NCBI RefSeq assembly: GCF_900116545.1
Contig: NZ_FPCK01000001.1
Span: forward strand, 248,001-312,000
Length of the DNA: 64,000 nt
Direction of reading: 5' to 3'
DNA from: Devosia crocina
GTDB lineage: Bacteria > Pseudomonadota > Alphaproteobacteria > Rhizobiales > Devosiaceae
Positions 35,434-44,521 of this stretch are shown in pieces (the first letter of the stretch is position 1; every line of letters begins with the position of its first letter). Position numbers and translations under genes: made by a program. The notes beneath the pieces are model-generated. The model was not told the origin of the DNA and made no database searches. It was given only the letters and a program-made list of their open reading frames with translations.

Positions 35434-36519
35434 TCAACCATCGAGCTTTGTCAGCTGCTCCAGCCCCGGTGCCTGGTGCACCAGCCCGTTGATGAAGCTC
35501 AGCTTCTCGATCACCGCTGGCGTCAGCACAAAGGGATAGGCATCCGTCTGGCCCATGGCGCGGTTGAGATTGTTGAGCAAGAGCGCGAGCGGCACCCAAT
35601 TGTCCACGATCTCGCTCATGTCCGGCGCCATATAGGGATCGAAGCGAACCGGGGGCAGTGCCAGGCTTTCGTCGCCAGTGCGGGGCTTGGCGCGCACGCC
35701 GAAGGCTGCCGCCATTTCCACCGTGTCGACGATGTGCAGATAATGGGCAAACGTTTCGGCGAAATCCTCCCAGGGGTGGGCGGTGGAATAGGCGCTGATA
35801 TGGGTCTGCGGCCATCCGGCCGGTGCGCCATTGGCATAGTAGGTCTTGAGCGCTTCGCCATAGTCGGCGCGCTCGTCGCCGAAGACTTCGCGAAACTGGG
35901 CCTCGGGTGCCTTTCCGGTGACAAGCAGATCCCAATAGTGGTGCCCTATCTCATGCCGGAAGTGGCCGAGAAGGGTCCGGTAGGGCTCACCCATCTGCGT
36001 CCTTCGGCGCTCGCGCTCGGCGTCATCTGCCTCTGCCAGCGAAATGGTGATGATCCCGCTCTCATGCCCGGTCATGACGCGCGGCGCATTCTCGTTGTCG
36101 GCCAGGAAACGGAAGGCGAGGCCATGTTCTGGATTGTCGGCCCGGGTTTCGAGCGGCAGTCCGAGCCGGATCAGCGAATAAAAGAGGCGCTTCTTGGCCC
36201 GCTCGATCACCTGCCAGCGATGAAGATTGTCGGCGATCTCAAGATCGGGAATGGTTTCGTTGTGCTGGCAGGCAAGGCAAAAGGCGGGTCCATCCGGCGC
36301 TGCCGGTACGAGCCAGTTGCACGCGCCGTGCCTTGAATTGTCGCAATAGACATAGGTTAGTCCGGGATAGGCCGGAGCGCTCCAGCCGCCTTCGGTTTCA
36401 TCGAGCGAAACCATGGCGCTTTGCTGGGGCAGATAGCCCAGGGCGTGGCCACAATGTTCACAGACAGAATTTTCGAAATAGACGGTATTGCCGCAATGGT
36501 CGCAGACAAAAAGCTGCAT
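35434..36519 (-). CDS. Putative zinc-binding metallopeptidase with N-terminal zinc ribbon
   Basis: A 361-residue protein that starts with a zinc ribbon (CDHCGNTVYF ... CEHCGHALG, two CxxC pairs within residues 5-25), followed by two more CxxC/HC-type segments (CDNSRHGACNW, CLACQHNE). The C-terminal two thirds hold a peptidase-like HExxH motif at His189-Glu190-...-His193 (LLGHFRHEIGHHYW) in a domain of the Peptidase_Mx kind. The true start is the ATG at 36519; the frame runs 133 codons further upstream but that part is not coding-like. The substrate is unknown; related proteins are common in proteobacteria without known role. Confidence 0.87.
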   Translation of the reverse strand: MQLFVCDHCGNTVYFENSVCEHCGHALGYLPQQSAMVSLDETEGGWSAPAYPGLTYVYCDNSRHGACNWLVPAAPDGPAFCLACQHNETIPDLEIADNLHRWQVIERAKKRLFYSLIRLGLPLETRADNPEHGLAFRFLADNENAPRVMTGHESGIITISLAEADDAERERRRTQMGEPYRTLLGHFRHEIGHHYWDLLVTGKAPEAQFREVFGDERADYGEALKTYYANGAPAGWPQTHISAYSTAHPWEDFAETFAHYLHIVDTVEMAAAFGVRAKPRTGDESLALPPVRFDPYMAPDMSEIVDNWVPLALLLNNLNRAMGQTDAYPFVLTPAVIEKLSFINGLVHQAPGLEQLTKLDG

Positions 36520-36705
36520 CGGGTTCCCCGGGGTCAGGCCACGGAAAGCACAATGCGGGCCCGGGCGGCGCGTTCCCCGCGGACGAGAGGGAACAGCAGA
36601 GAAACTCAGCCCTTTTACCATATCGTTGTGCGCCCCTGATAGCGTCAGAAGCGCAACTGCCGGACCAGATCTGCGTTCTGTCCAGATGGGAAGAGGAGAG
36701 AGACC

Positions 36706-36897
36706 ATGCATCCCGAAGACGAAATGATCCGCGAGCGTGCCTATCAGCTTTGGATCGATGCCGGCCAGCCCGATGGCCGCGAACAGGAATTCTGGTACCA
36801 GGCCGAGCGTGAACTGGCCGAGGAAGACGAGGTGGACACTTCGCGGGAAGCCGAGGCCATCGGGCTGCCGCCCATCGTGCCGGGCGGGCTTGCCTAA
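36706..36897 (+). CDS. DUF2934 small protein
   Basis: A 63-residue acidic protein with the short DUF2934 motif (MIRERAYQLWIDAGQPDGREQEFWYQAE). The ATG at 36706 has a purine-rich GAGGAGAGAG upstream. The family is common in Hyphomicrobiales, function unknown. It is divergent from the peptidase gene and followed by a bidirectional terminator. Confidence 0.88.
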   Translation: MHPEDEMIRERAYQLWIDAGQPDGREQEFWYQAERELAEEDEVDTSREAEAIGLPPIVPGGLA

Positions 36898-36916
36898 GCT
36901 TGCTGCCAAAAAACCC

Positions 36917-36946
36917 AAGGGCGGAGCCGCAGCTCCGCCCTTTTTG
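36917..36946 (+). terminator. Terminator between DUF2934 gene and flhA
   Basis: An 11-bp stem AAGGGCGGAGC/GCTCCGCCCTT (36917-36927 with 36932-36942) with a CGCA loop and a TTTTT tail on the plus strand; on the minus strand, where it follows flhA, the tail is TTGGG, so it serves mainly the plus strand. Confidence 0.85.
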
Positions 36947-36957
36947 TTTCCTCCGGC

Positions 36958-39102
36958 CTAGATGCTGCCGACGGTTTTGAGCCGCACGCGCGGATGCACC
37001 TCGTTCTGGCTCATCACCACTGTCTGGGGCCGGAAGCGCTCGATGATGGCGCGGACATGGGGGCGGATCGAGGGCGAGGTGATCATCACCGGCAGTTCGC
37101 CCTGCTGGGCCGCCCGTTCGAAACTCTGGCCCACGGCAGCGATGAATTGCTGCAGGCGGCTCGGGGCCATGGCCAGGTGCCGGTTTTCGCCCTCGCCCAC
37201 CATAGCCTCGGCAAAGTCGCGTTCCCACTGGGCGGAAAGGGTGAGGAGCGGCAGGTTGCCGTCCTGGCCCAGATTGGCCGCGCAGATCTGACGGGCAAGG
37301 CGCGAGCGCACATGTTCGGTGATCGACTGGATCGAGCGGCCTGGCCCCGCGACTTCGGCGATGCCTTCGAGGATGGTCGAGAGGTCGCGGATCGAGATGC
37401 GTTCGGTGAGGAGGGCCTGCAGGATACGCTGCACGCCCGAAACCGAAATCTGGCTCGGGATGATGTCTTCGACGAGCTTCTGCTGATCCTTGGGCAGGCC
37501 CGAGAGCAGGCTCTGCACATTGGCATAGCTCAGGAGCTCGGCGACATTGGCTTTGAGGACTTCGGTCAGGTGCGTCGAGATCACCGTCGAGGGGTCAATG
37601 ATCGAGAGCCCACGCAGCTCGGCTTCATCGCGCAGCGCCGGATCGATCCATGTGGCGGGCAGGCCGAAGGTGGGCTCGGTCGTTTGGTGACCCGGCAGGT
37701 CGATCGGATTGCCATAGGGATCCATGACCATCAGGAGATTGGCATAGATCTGGCCGTGTGCGGATTCGACTTCCTTGATGCGCACCTTATAGTCGTTGGG
37801 CTCGAGCTGCATGTTGTCGAGAATGCGCACCGGCGGCATGACAAAGCCCAGTTCGAGTGCGAGCTGGCGGCGTAGCGCCTTGATCTGTTCGGTCAGCCGG
37901 TCGACGCCGCTTTCGTCTTCCTTGACGAGGCCGAGCAGCCCATAGCCGAGTTCGAGCTTGAGATCGTCGATCTTGAGGCTTTCGCTGATCGGGGGCTCAC
38001 CGGCCGGCGCCGCGCCCGGAGCGCCTGGAGCACCGGCCGCCTTGCTGGCTGCATCGGCAACGCTTTTGGCGCGCTCGGCGACTTCGCGGGCCGCCTTGAG
38101 CTTGGAGGCGCGGTATGCGGCATAGCCGACGCCTGCGGAAAGCGCCATGAAGGGGATGAGCGGCATGCCGGGCAACAGCGCCAGCGCGGCCATGACAGCC
38201 GAAGCCATGCCGAGCGCCTTGGGATAGCCGCCGAACTGGGTGGTCAACGCCTTGTCGGCAGCGCCGGACACGCCGGATTTGGATACCAGGATACCGGCTG
38301 CGGTCGAAACGATCAGCGCCGGGATCTGGGAAACAAGGCCATCGCCGATGGTAAGCAGGGTATAGACATTGCCCGCTTCCTGGATCGAAAGGCCCTCCTG
38401 CATCATGCCGATGGCGATACCGGCTGAGACGTTGATGAAGGTGATGATGAGCCCGGCAATGGCATCGCCGCGCACGAACTTGGACGCACCGTCCATGTTA
38501 CCGAAAAAGGCGCTTTCGCCTTCGAGTTCAGCGCGCCGCTTCTTGGCGGTGTCCTCGTCGATCAGGCCCGCGGAAAGGTCGGCGTCGATAGCCATCTGCT
38601 TGCCGGGCATGGCATCGAGGCTGAAGCGCGCGGCGACTTCGGCGATACGGCCCGAACCCTTGGTGATGACGATGAAATTGACGATCACGAGGATGATGAA
38701 GATCACGATCCCGATCACGAAATTGCCGCGGGTCACGAAATTGCCGAAGGCTTCGATGACGTGGCCGGCCGCGTGAGTGCCGTTGTGTCCCTCCGACAGA
38801 ATAAGACGTGTGGTCGCCAGGTTCATGCCCAGGCGCAGCATGGTAGCAATCAGCAACACGGTCGGGAAGGACGAGAATTCAAGCGGCTTCTGGATGAAAA
38901 GCGCGGTCATCAGGATCATGACCGAGAACACGATCGAGATCGCCAGCAGCGCATCGACCATGATCGCCGGCAGCGGCACGATCAGAATGACGATCAGAGC
39001 CATCACGCCCGTAGCGAGCGCGATATCGCCCGAGCGCAGCATGTCGATCACCGCCTTGGGTGTCGGGAACTGGAAGCGGGCGCTCGAGGGAACGTCGGTC
39101 AT
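36958..39102 (-). CDS. flhA: Flagellar biosynthesis export-gate protein FlhA
   Basis: FlhA is the large membrane component of the flagellar type III export gate and its cytosolic docking ring. The 714-residue length is normal. The N-terminal half holds eight membrane segments, including the conserved FSSFPTVLLIATMLRLGMNLATTRLIL and the FHIPEP loop (RFSLDAMPGKQMAIDADLSAGLID); the C-terminal cytosolic domain begins about residue 365. It is the last gene of the minus-strand cluster fliF-fliG-fliH-fliN-flbD-flhA. Confidence 0.97.
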   Translation of the reverse strand: MTDVPSSARFQFPTPKAVIDMLRSGDIALATGVMALIVILIVPLPAIMVDALLAISIVFSVMILMTALFIQKPLEFSSFPTVLLIATMLRLGMNLATTRLILSEGHNGTHAAGHVIEAFGNFVTRGNFVIGIVIFIILVIVNFIVITKGSGRIAEVAARFSLDAMPGKQMAIDADLSAGLIDEDTAKKRRAELEGESAFFGNMDGASKFVRGDAIAGLIITFINVSAGIAIGMMQEGLSIQEAGNVYTLLTIGDGLVSQIPALIVSTAAGILVSKSGVSGAADKALTTQFGGYPKALGMASAVMAALALLPGMPLIPFMALSAGVGYAAYRASKLKAAREVAERAKSVADAASKAAGAPGAPGAAPAGEPPISESLKIDDLKLELGYGLLGLVKEDESGVDRLTEQIKALRRQLALELGFVMPPVRILDNMQLEPNDYKVRIKEVESAHGQIYANLLMVMDPYGNPIDLPGHQTTEPTFGLPATWIDPALRDEAELRGLSIIDPSTVISTHLTEVLKANVAELLSYANVQSLLSGLPKDQQKLVEDIIPSQISVSGVQRILQALLTERISIRDLSTILEGIAEVAGPGRSIQSITEHVRSRLARQICAANLGQDGNLPLLTLSAQWERDFAEAMVGEGENRHLAMAPSRLQQFIAAVGQSFERAAQQGELPVMITSPSIRPHVRAIIERFRPQTVVMSQNEVHPRVRLKTVGSI

Positions 39103-39170
39103 GATGTCATTCTACCGGAGTGAAAACGAAAAACGGGCGTGGTGCCGAGCACCGCGCCCCAGCGCAGAAA

Positions 39171-40538
39171 TCAGGCTACATGCCGCCGCTCGCCGGGATC
39201 GGGAACGTTCAGCCCCTCGTCGGCATATTGATTGAGCTTGTTGCGCAGCGTGCGGATGGAGATGCCCAGAATATTGGCGGCGTGGGTCCGGTTGCCCCAG
39301 GTATGGTCGAGCGTGTCGAGGATCAGGTCGCGCTCCACATCGGCTACCGTCCGCCCAACCAGGGCGCGCGACATGGCTTCGGCGGTTTCGGCCAGATGCT
39401 GTGCCGGAGAGTGATTGCGCACCGCCTCGTTCAGCCCCATGCCATCGGGCAGGACGATCGCCTCGGCCCCGATCATGGTGCCGGTGGCAAGCAGGACCGC
39501 ACGGTGCAACGTGTTTTCGAGTTCCCGCACATTGCCCGGCCAGGGCGCCTGGAGGAGCGCCGCGCGCGCGTCTTCAGAGAGTTCGCGCTTGGGGAGGCCA
39601 TTAGCCTTGGCATATTTGGCGACGAAATGGTCGGCGAGGGCCACGATGTCGCCCGGACGCTCGCGCAGGGCCGGAAGCTTAAGGTTGACGACGTTGAGGC
39701 GGAACAGCAGGTCCTCGCGGAAGCTGCCTTCGCGCACCGCTTCGGTCAGGTTCCGGTTCGAGGTCGCCAGGATGCGGATATCGACCGGCACCGGCTTGGT
39801 GCCGCCGACGCGGTCGATAACGCGTTCCTGGATGGCGCGAAGCAGCTTGGCCTGAAGGCGCACGTCCATTTCCGAGATTTCATCGAGCAACAACGTTCCG
39901 CCCGAGGCTTCCTCGAACTTGCCGACGCGGCGCGCGATGGCGCCGGTAAAGGCGCCCTTCTCGTGTCCGAAAAGTTCGGATTCGAGCAGCGCTTCCGGAA
40001 TCGCAGCGCAGTTGACGGAGATGAAGGGCTTTGCGGCGCGCTTGGAGCGGGAATGCACGAAGCGGGCGATCACTTCCTTGCCGGTGCCGCTTTCGCCCGT
40101 GATCAGGATCGAGGCTTCGGACCCGGCAACCTGCTCGGCCATCCTGACCACGCGCTGCATGGCCGGATCGCGGAACAGGAAGTCCTCGCTGTCGCGCGAC
40201 ACGGCCTGGATCACGGCGGCAATCAGCGTCGCATCAGGGGGCAGGGGGATGTATTCCTTGGCGCCGGCGCGAATGGCATTCACCGCTGCGGCAGCATTGG
40301 TCTCGACCCCGCAGGCCACCACCGGAATGGCGATCCGCTCCGCTTCAAGCGCGGAAATCAGCCCGGCAATGTCCATCATCACGTCGACCAGCAAAAGATC
40401 GGCGCCGCGCCCGGTGCGCAGGGCGGCCAGCGCGATTTCGATGCCCGGGGCGTGCGCAACCTTGGCGCCGCCATCCATGGCCATTTTGGTGGCCTGGCTG
40501 AGTTGACCTTCGAGGGCTCCGACGATGAGGAGGCGCAT
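39171..40538 (-). CDS. flbD: Sigma-54-dependent flagellar regulator FlbD
   Basis: FlbD activates late flagellar genes with sigma-54 RNA polymerase and represses the fliF operon in Caulobacter. The 455-residue product has a degenerate receiver (about 1-115, where the usual acidic pair near residue 7 is lost: LLIVGALEGQ; Asp52 is kept), an AAA+ domain with Walker A GESGTGKE, the sigma-54-contacting GAFTGA loop and Walker B, and a C-terminal Fis-type helix-turn-helix (NRTHAANILGISIRTLRNKL). The start at 40538 has GGGAG 8 bases upstream; the in-frame GTG at 40547 sits on top of it. Confidence 0.93.
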   Translation of the reverse strand: MRLLIVGALEGQLSQATKMAMDGGAKVAHAPGIEIALAALRTGRGADLLLVDVMMDIAGLISALEAERIAIPVVACGVETNAAAAVNAIRAGAKEYIPLPPDATLIAAVIQAVSRDSEDFLFRDPAMQRVVRMAEQVAGSEASILITGESGTGKEVIARFVHSRSKRAAKPFISVNCAAIPEALLESELFGHEKGAFTGAIARRVGKFEEASGGTLLLDEISEMDVRLQAKLLRAIQERVIDRVGGTKPVPVDIRILATSNRNLTEAVREGSFREDLLFRLNVVNLKLPALRERPGDIVALADHFVAKYAKANGLPKRELSEDARAALLQAPWPGNVRELENTLHRAVLLATGTMIGAEAIVLPDGMGLNEAVRNHSPAQHLAETAEAMSRALVGRTVADVERDLILDTLDHTWGNRTHAANILGISIRTLRNKLNQYADEGLNVPDPGERRHVA

Positions 40539-40563
40539 GTGGGACACTCCCGCTTTCTTGTGG

Positions 40564-40914
40564 TTATTGTGGCTTGATGATCTCGGTCATGGTGACGCCG
40601 AGCCGGTTTTCGACCAGCACGATTTCACCACGGGCAACGAGGCGGTCATTGACATAGATTTCCACCGCTTCGCCCACCTGCCGGTCGAGTTCGACTACGG
40701 TGCCGGTGTCGAGCTTCAAGAGGTGGGAAACCGGCATCTTGGTGCGTCCCAGAACCACCGAAACGCGCACTGGCACGTCGAACACCGCCTCGAGGTCGGC
40801 GGCGGTGCGCTCGACATAGGGGTCTTCGCGTTCTTCGCGCGGCGGCGCATCCATCGCGTTAAGACCGAGTTCGGCGTCGGTCGGCTGTTCGGTTTCCCCT
40901 TCGGTCGGGTTCAT
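40564..40914 (-). CDS. fliN: Flagellar motor switch protein FliN
   Basis: FliN is part of the cytoplasmic C-ring that switches rotation direction. The 116-residue product has a short acidic N-terminal tail and a C-terminal SpoA domain (about 38-114, VFDVPVRVSVVLGRTKMPVSHLLKLDTGTVVELD). It overlaps fliH by 4 bases (ATGA-type), so the two are translationally coupled. Confidence 0.93.
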   Translation of the reverse strand: MNPTEGETEQPTDAELGLNAMDAPPREEREDPYVERTAADLEAVFDVPVRVSVVLGRTKMPVSHLLKLDTGTVVELDRQVGEAVEIYVNDRLVARGEIVLVENRLGVTMTEIIKPQ

Positions 40915-41594
40915 TCACCGCTCTCCTTGGCATGCTCTTGGCCGACCGGGCCGGCAAGGGCGGCCAGGTAATCGGCAATGGTTTGATCGATATCGGCGCC
41001 CAGCGCCTCGGAATCGCGCACGAGCCCGCCGTCGACCCATTCGAGCCGGCCGTCGCCGAGCCGGAGATCGGGTTCACCCATGACGACCAGCCGCCCAGCA
41101 AAACCGGAGGTGGCGATCTGGGCGGTGGCGATGTCGCGAATCTGGTCGGCCAGGTCCGGATGGCAGCGGATCACCAGATGCGGCACGCCCGACAGGCTGG
41201 GCATGCATTCGGCGATCAGGGCTTCAAGTTCGGCGGTCGGCCGGCTCTCGATCAGGTGTCCCGCAAGCTTGCGGCCGACCGAAAGGGCAAGGGCGATCGC
41301 TTCGCGCTGTCCGTCGAGCCGCGCCTCATCGAGTGCGGCTGTCATGCTCGCGGCATGGGCGGCAAGCGTGCCGGCGGCTGCGGCAACGGTCTGGGCCGCA
41401 AGCGAAGTGGCATTGCCTTCCCCCGCGATCAGCCCATCGGCAAAGCCTTCCTCGCGCGCTTCCTGCACGAGGCGGGCGACCACTTCTTCGGGAATGCCGG
41501 CCGGCTCGGGCGGCAGGTCCGCCACGACGGGCCGTGGTTCCTCCGCCGCTTTGGCAAGGTCCAGGTCGAATGTGAAGCGAGCAAGGGCGGCCAT
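40911..41594 (-). CDS. fliH: Flagellar assembly protein FliH
   Basis: FliH binds FliI and links the export ATPase to the C-ring. The 227-residue product has an Ala/Glu-rich coiled N-terminal half, including an EEGFADGLIAGEG segment, and a C-terminal domain like the ATP synthase delta subunit with the conserved VIRCHPDLADQI and VEWVDGG-like DGRLEWVDGGLVRD. Position between fliG and fliN supports the name. Confidence 0.9.
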   Translation of the reverse strand: MAALARFTFDLDLAKAAEEPRPVVADLPPEPAGIPEEVVARLVQEAREEGFADGLIAGEGNATSLAAQTVAAAAGTLAAHAASMTAALDEARLDGQREAIALALSVGRKLAGHLIESRPTAELEALIAECMPSLSGVPHLVIRCHPDLADQIRDIATAQIATSGFAGRLVVMGEPDLRLGDGRLEWVDGGLVRDSEALGADIDQTIADYLAALAGPVGQEHAKESGE

Positions 41595-41598
41595 GGCG

Positions 41599-42690
41599 TC
41601 AGGCGATCATCTGCTCGTCGCCCTTGGACTTGACGATCAGGATTTCTCCCTTCGCAGCCATGTCCTTGGCAGTGGAAACCATGCGGCTCTGGGCTTCGTC
41701 GACGTCCTTGAGACGCACCGGGCCCATGGCGGCCATGTCGTCGGCCATGAGCTTGGCGGCGCGGGTCGACATGTTCTTGAGGAAGAAGTCCTTGACCTCC
41801 TCGTTGGCACCCTTGAGGCAGAGCGCCAGTTCGCGCTTGTCGACCCTGGAGAGCAGGGTCTGGATCGCCGACATGTCGAGCTTGGTCAGGTCTTCGAAGG
41901 TGAACATAAGCGACTTGATGCGCTCGGCGTCTTCGCGGCTCTTTTCCTCGAGATTGGTGATGAAGCGCGCTTCGGTCTGGCGATCGAAGGTGTTGAAGAT
42001 TTCCGCCATCAGTTCGTGGCTGTCGCGCCGCTTGGAGGTGTTGAGCGTCGAGATGAATTCGGTGCGCAGCGTCTGCTCGATCTTTTCGAGGATGTCCTTT
42101 TGCACCACGTCGAGCCCGAGCATGCGCTGCACCACTTCCATGGCGAGTTCCTCGGGCAGCGAGGCCAGGACTTCGGAGGCGTGGTCCGGCGCGATCTTGG
42201 AAAGGATCACCGCGACGGTCTGGGGGTATTCGTTCTTGAGATAAGCGGCGAGCACGTCAGCCTGCACATTGGAGAGCTTTTCCCACATGTTGCGTCCGGC
42301 CGGACCGCGGATCTCTTCCATGATCGCGTCGACCCGGTCCTGCGGCAAAAACGAGAGAAGCAGGCGCTCGGTTGAATCGGTATTGCCGGCCACGCTGCCA
42401 TTGGACGCGATCGAGGTGACGAATTCGGCCATCAGTTCGTCGAGCATGGCCGGGGTGATCGGACCGAGCTTGACCATGGCACGCGAGAGCGTCTTGATCT
42501 CGTGCTCGTCCATCTCTTCGAAGATCGGCTTGCCATAGTCCGGGCCGAGCGCCAGCATCAGAGCGGCCGCCTTTTCGTCGCCGGCCAGCGCACGATAGTT
42601 GGAAGCGCCGCCGATCTTAAGCTGGCTGCCGAGGCGCGGCGGCGCGTCGTTGACGATCGGGGCTTCGACGGCTTGGGAAACGAGGGCCAT
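41599..42690 (-). CDS. fliG: Flagellar motor switch protein FliG
   Basis: FliG is the C-ring protein that interacts with the stator to produce torque. At 363 residues it has the three FliG domains: N-terminal FliF-binding (ALMLALGPDYGKPIFEEMDEHEI), middle (PDHASEVLASLPEELAMEVVQRM, with the EHPQ-equivalent near PQTVAVIL) and C-terminal torque helix (LSRVDKRELALCLKGANEEVKDFFLKNMSTRAAKLM) with its charged residues. fliF ends 7 bases upstream, so they are in one transcript. Confidence 0.96.
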   Translation of the reverse strand: MALVSQAVEAPIVNDAPPRLGSQLKIGGASNYRALAGDEKAAALMLALGPDYGKPIFEEMDEHEIKTLSRAMVKLGPITPAMLDELMAEFVTSIASNGSVAGNTDSTERLLLSFLPQDRVDAIMEEIRGPAGRNMWEKLSNVQADVLAAYLKNEYPQTVAVILSKIAPDHASEVLASLPEELAMEVVQRMLGLDVVQKDILEKIEQTLRTEFISTLNTSKRRDSHELMAEIFNTFDRQTEARFITNLEEKSREDAERIKSLMFTFEDLTKLDMSAIQTLLSRVDKRELALCLKGANEEVKDFFLKNMSTRAAKLMADDMAAMGPVRLKDVDEAQSRMVSTAKDMAAKGEILIVKSKGDEQMIA

Positions 42691-42696
42691 GGTCTA

Positions 42697-44361
42697 TTAC
42701 GCCGCGTTGGTGAGCCAGCCGCGCACGATCAGTGCGGCCTGCTTTGGATTTTCTTCGACAAGGGTGCCCACGGACTTGAGCTGCTGAAGCTGCTGCTCGC
42801 CGAGGGCCTTGGCATCTTCCACCCAGTTGCTCTGGGCGATGGCGGCGGCCTGGGCGGCCGCTTCCGGGGTCATGGGCTGACCGTCATTGCCCATCATCAC
42901 TACATTACCCTCGGCATCAAGGGTCTGGCTCGAACCGAACTCGACCGTTGCGGGCAGGGCGAGCGTCTCGGCCTCGGGGCTCATCACCTTCTTGAGGAGC
43001 GGGCGCAAGACGAAGAAGAGGAGCGCCAGCGCGATCAGCAGGGTGACGGCCATCTCGGCGCCGTTCATCAGGTCGTCGCGGGTAAAGTCCAGCAGGCCCG
43101 CATCCGCACCCGTGCCGGCCGGGGTCAGTTCCGGACGCTCGGCAAACTGCATGTTGACCACGTCCACGGAGTCGCCGCGCTCGGCCGAATAGCCCACCGC
43201 CGAGCGGACAAGGGTCAGGATCTGGCTGATCTCGTCGGCCGAGCGGGGCGCATAGGTGAAGTTGCCCGCGCCGTCATCGGTATAGGTGCCGTCGACCACC
43301 ACGGCCACGGACAGGCGCTTGAGGGCGCCGGCCTCGGTCACGGCCGTTTCGGTTTTCTTGCTGATTTCGTAGTTGACGACTTCCTCGGCCGAATTGCCCT
43401 GTTCGTTCGAGCCATTGGCCGCGCCATCGCCCGAGGCGCCGGGCAGTTCGTTGGCGACAGTCACCTGACCGGCGGCTGCGCCGGACTGGTTCTGGGCTTC
43501 GCGGGTCTGGGTCGAGCGGACGACCTGGCCTTCGGGGTCGAAGGTTTCGTTGGTAACGGTTGAGCGGTTGAAGTCGAGTTCGGCGGCAACCTCGACGCGC
43601 GCCCGTCCGGCACCCACCACATTGGCGAGCATATCCTCGACTCGGGTGCGCAGGCGGTTTTCATAGCTTAGAATGCGTTCTTCGGTCTGGCCGGCCATGG
43701 CGCCCACGCCTTCGGCTTCCGTGCCCGAAGCGAGCAGGTTGCCCGCATCGTCCACGATCGAGACGCGCTGGGGCGAAAGGCCTTCGATGGCCGATGCGAC
43801 CAGATGCTGGATGGCGCGGATCTCGCCATTCGAAAGCGCACCACGCACCGAAAGCACGATGGAGGCGGAAGGATCCTTGCGCTCGCGGCGGAACAGTTCA
43901 CGCTCGGGCAGCACAAGGTGAACGCGCGCCCCCTTGATGCGGGCCAGCGAGGAAATGGTGCGCGCCAGTTCTCCTTCGAGCGCGCGAACATTGTTGATGT
44001 TCTGCACAAAGCTCGTGGCGCCCAGGGTCGATTGCTGGTCGAAGATCTCGTAGCCGACCTGGCCGCGCGTCGGTAGGCCTTCGCCGGCCAGGTTCATGCG
44101 CAGCGTGGTGATCTGGTCGCGGGGCACAAGAATGGTGTCGCCATCCCCACGCAGCTGAAACGGCACATTGGCGCTTTCGAGCTCGGAGATGATGGCGGAG
44201 GAATCTTCGAGGCTGAGGCCGCTATAGAGCGGCGACATGTTCGGGGTCTGGGCGCGCGCGACCAGAAAGGCGAAAAAGCCCATGATCAGTACGGCAACCA
44301 CGGCCATGGCCGCCAGCCGGGCCATGCCGATGCGGTTGATGAGAGTTTGTAGACTGTCCAC
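42697..44361 (-). CDS. fliF: Flagellar MS-ring protein FliF
   Basis: FliF forms the MS-ring in the inner membrane on which the flagellum is built. The 554-residue product has an N-terminal membrane helix (about 18-40), the YscJ/FliF ring-building domains (RVHLVLPERELFRRERKDPSASIVLSV; YENRLRTRVEDMLANVVGAGR) and a second helix (about 442-463), then a cytoplasmic tail that binds FliG. The GTG at 44361 is preferred because it puts the first helix at the usual place; the frame's start at 44430 lies upstream of the promoter-like box. It is the first gene of the operon, 75 bases past a CtrA-like box. Confidence 0.94.
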   Translation of the reverse strand: MDSLQTLINRIGMARLAAMAVVAVLIMGFFAFLVARAQTPNMSPLYSGLSLEDSSAIISELESANVPFQLRGDGDTILVPRDQITTLRMNLAGEGLPTRGQVGYEIFDQQSTLGATSFVQNINNVRALEGELARTISSLARIKGARVHLVLPERELFRRERKDPSASIVLSVRGALSNGEIRAIQHLVASAIEGLSPQRVSIVDDAGNLLASGTEAEGVGAMAGQTEERILSYENRLRTRVEDMLANVVGAGRARVEVAAELDFNRSTVTNETFDPEGQVVRSTQTREAQNQSGAAAGQVTVANELPGASGDGAANGSNEQGNSAEEVVNYEISKKTETAVTEAGALKRLSVAVVVDGTYTDDGAGNFTYAPRSADEISQILTLVRSAVGYSAERGDSVDVVNMQFAERPELTPAGTGADAGLLDFTRDDLMNGAEMAVTLLIALALLFFVLRPLLKKVMSPEAETLALPATVEFGSSQTLDAEGNVVMMGNDGQPMTPEAAAQAAAIAQSNWVEDAKALGEQQLQQLKSVGTLVEENPKQAALIVRGWLTNAA

Positions 44362-44436
44362 GCTGCCACTCGATGTTCGACAAGCGCAGTCGTCGGAGCC
44401 TCCGTCGACTGCTGGGCAAAAATTACCCATCGGATG

Positions 44437-44452
44437 GTAAACAATGTCTTAA
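44437..44452 (-). promoter_or_regulatory. CtrA-like box upstream of fliF
   Basis: On the minus strand TTAAGACATTGTTTAC matches TTAA-N7-TTAAC with one mismatch. Its end lies 75 bases before the fliF GTG, the same distance as the box before fliI. Confidence 0.55.
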
Positions 44453-44521
44453 CCACTCGCCCAATTCAGGCAAATCAGGCAGAAATTGCCGGGTATAAAC
44501 GGCAAGGCAAGGGGTGCGTGA

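Noticed and set aside
39120..40577. A 485-codon plus-strand frame opposite flbD
   Set aside because: Antisense shadow of a strongly conserved AAA+ gene.
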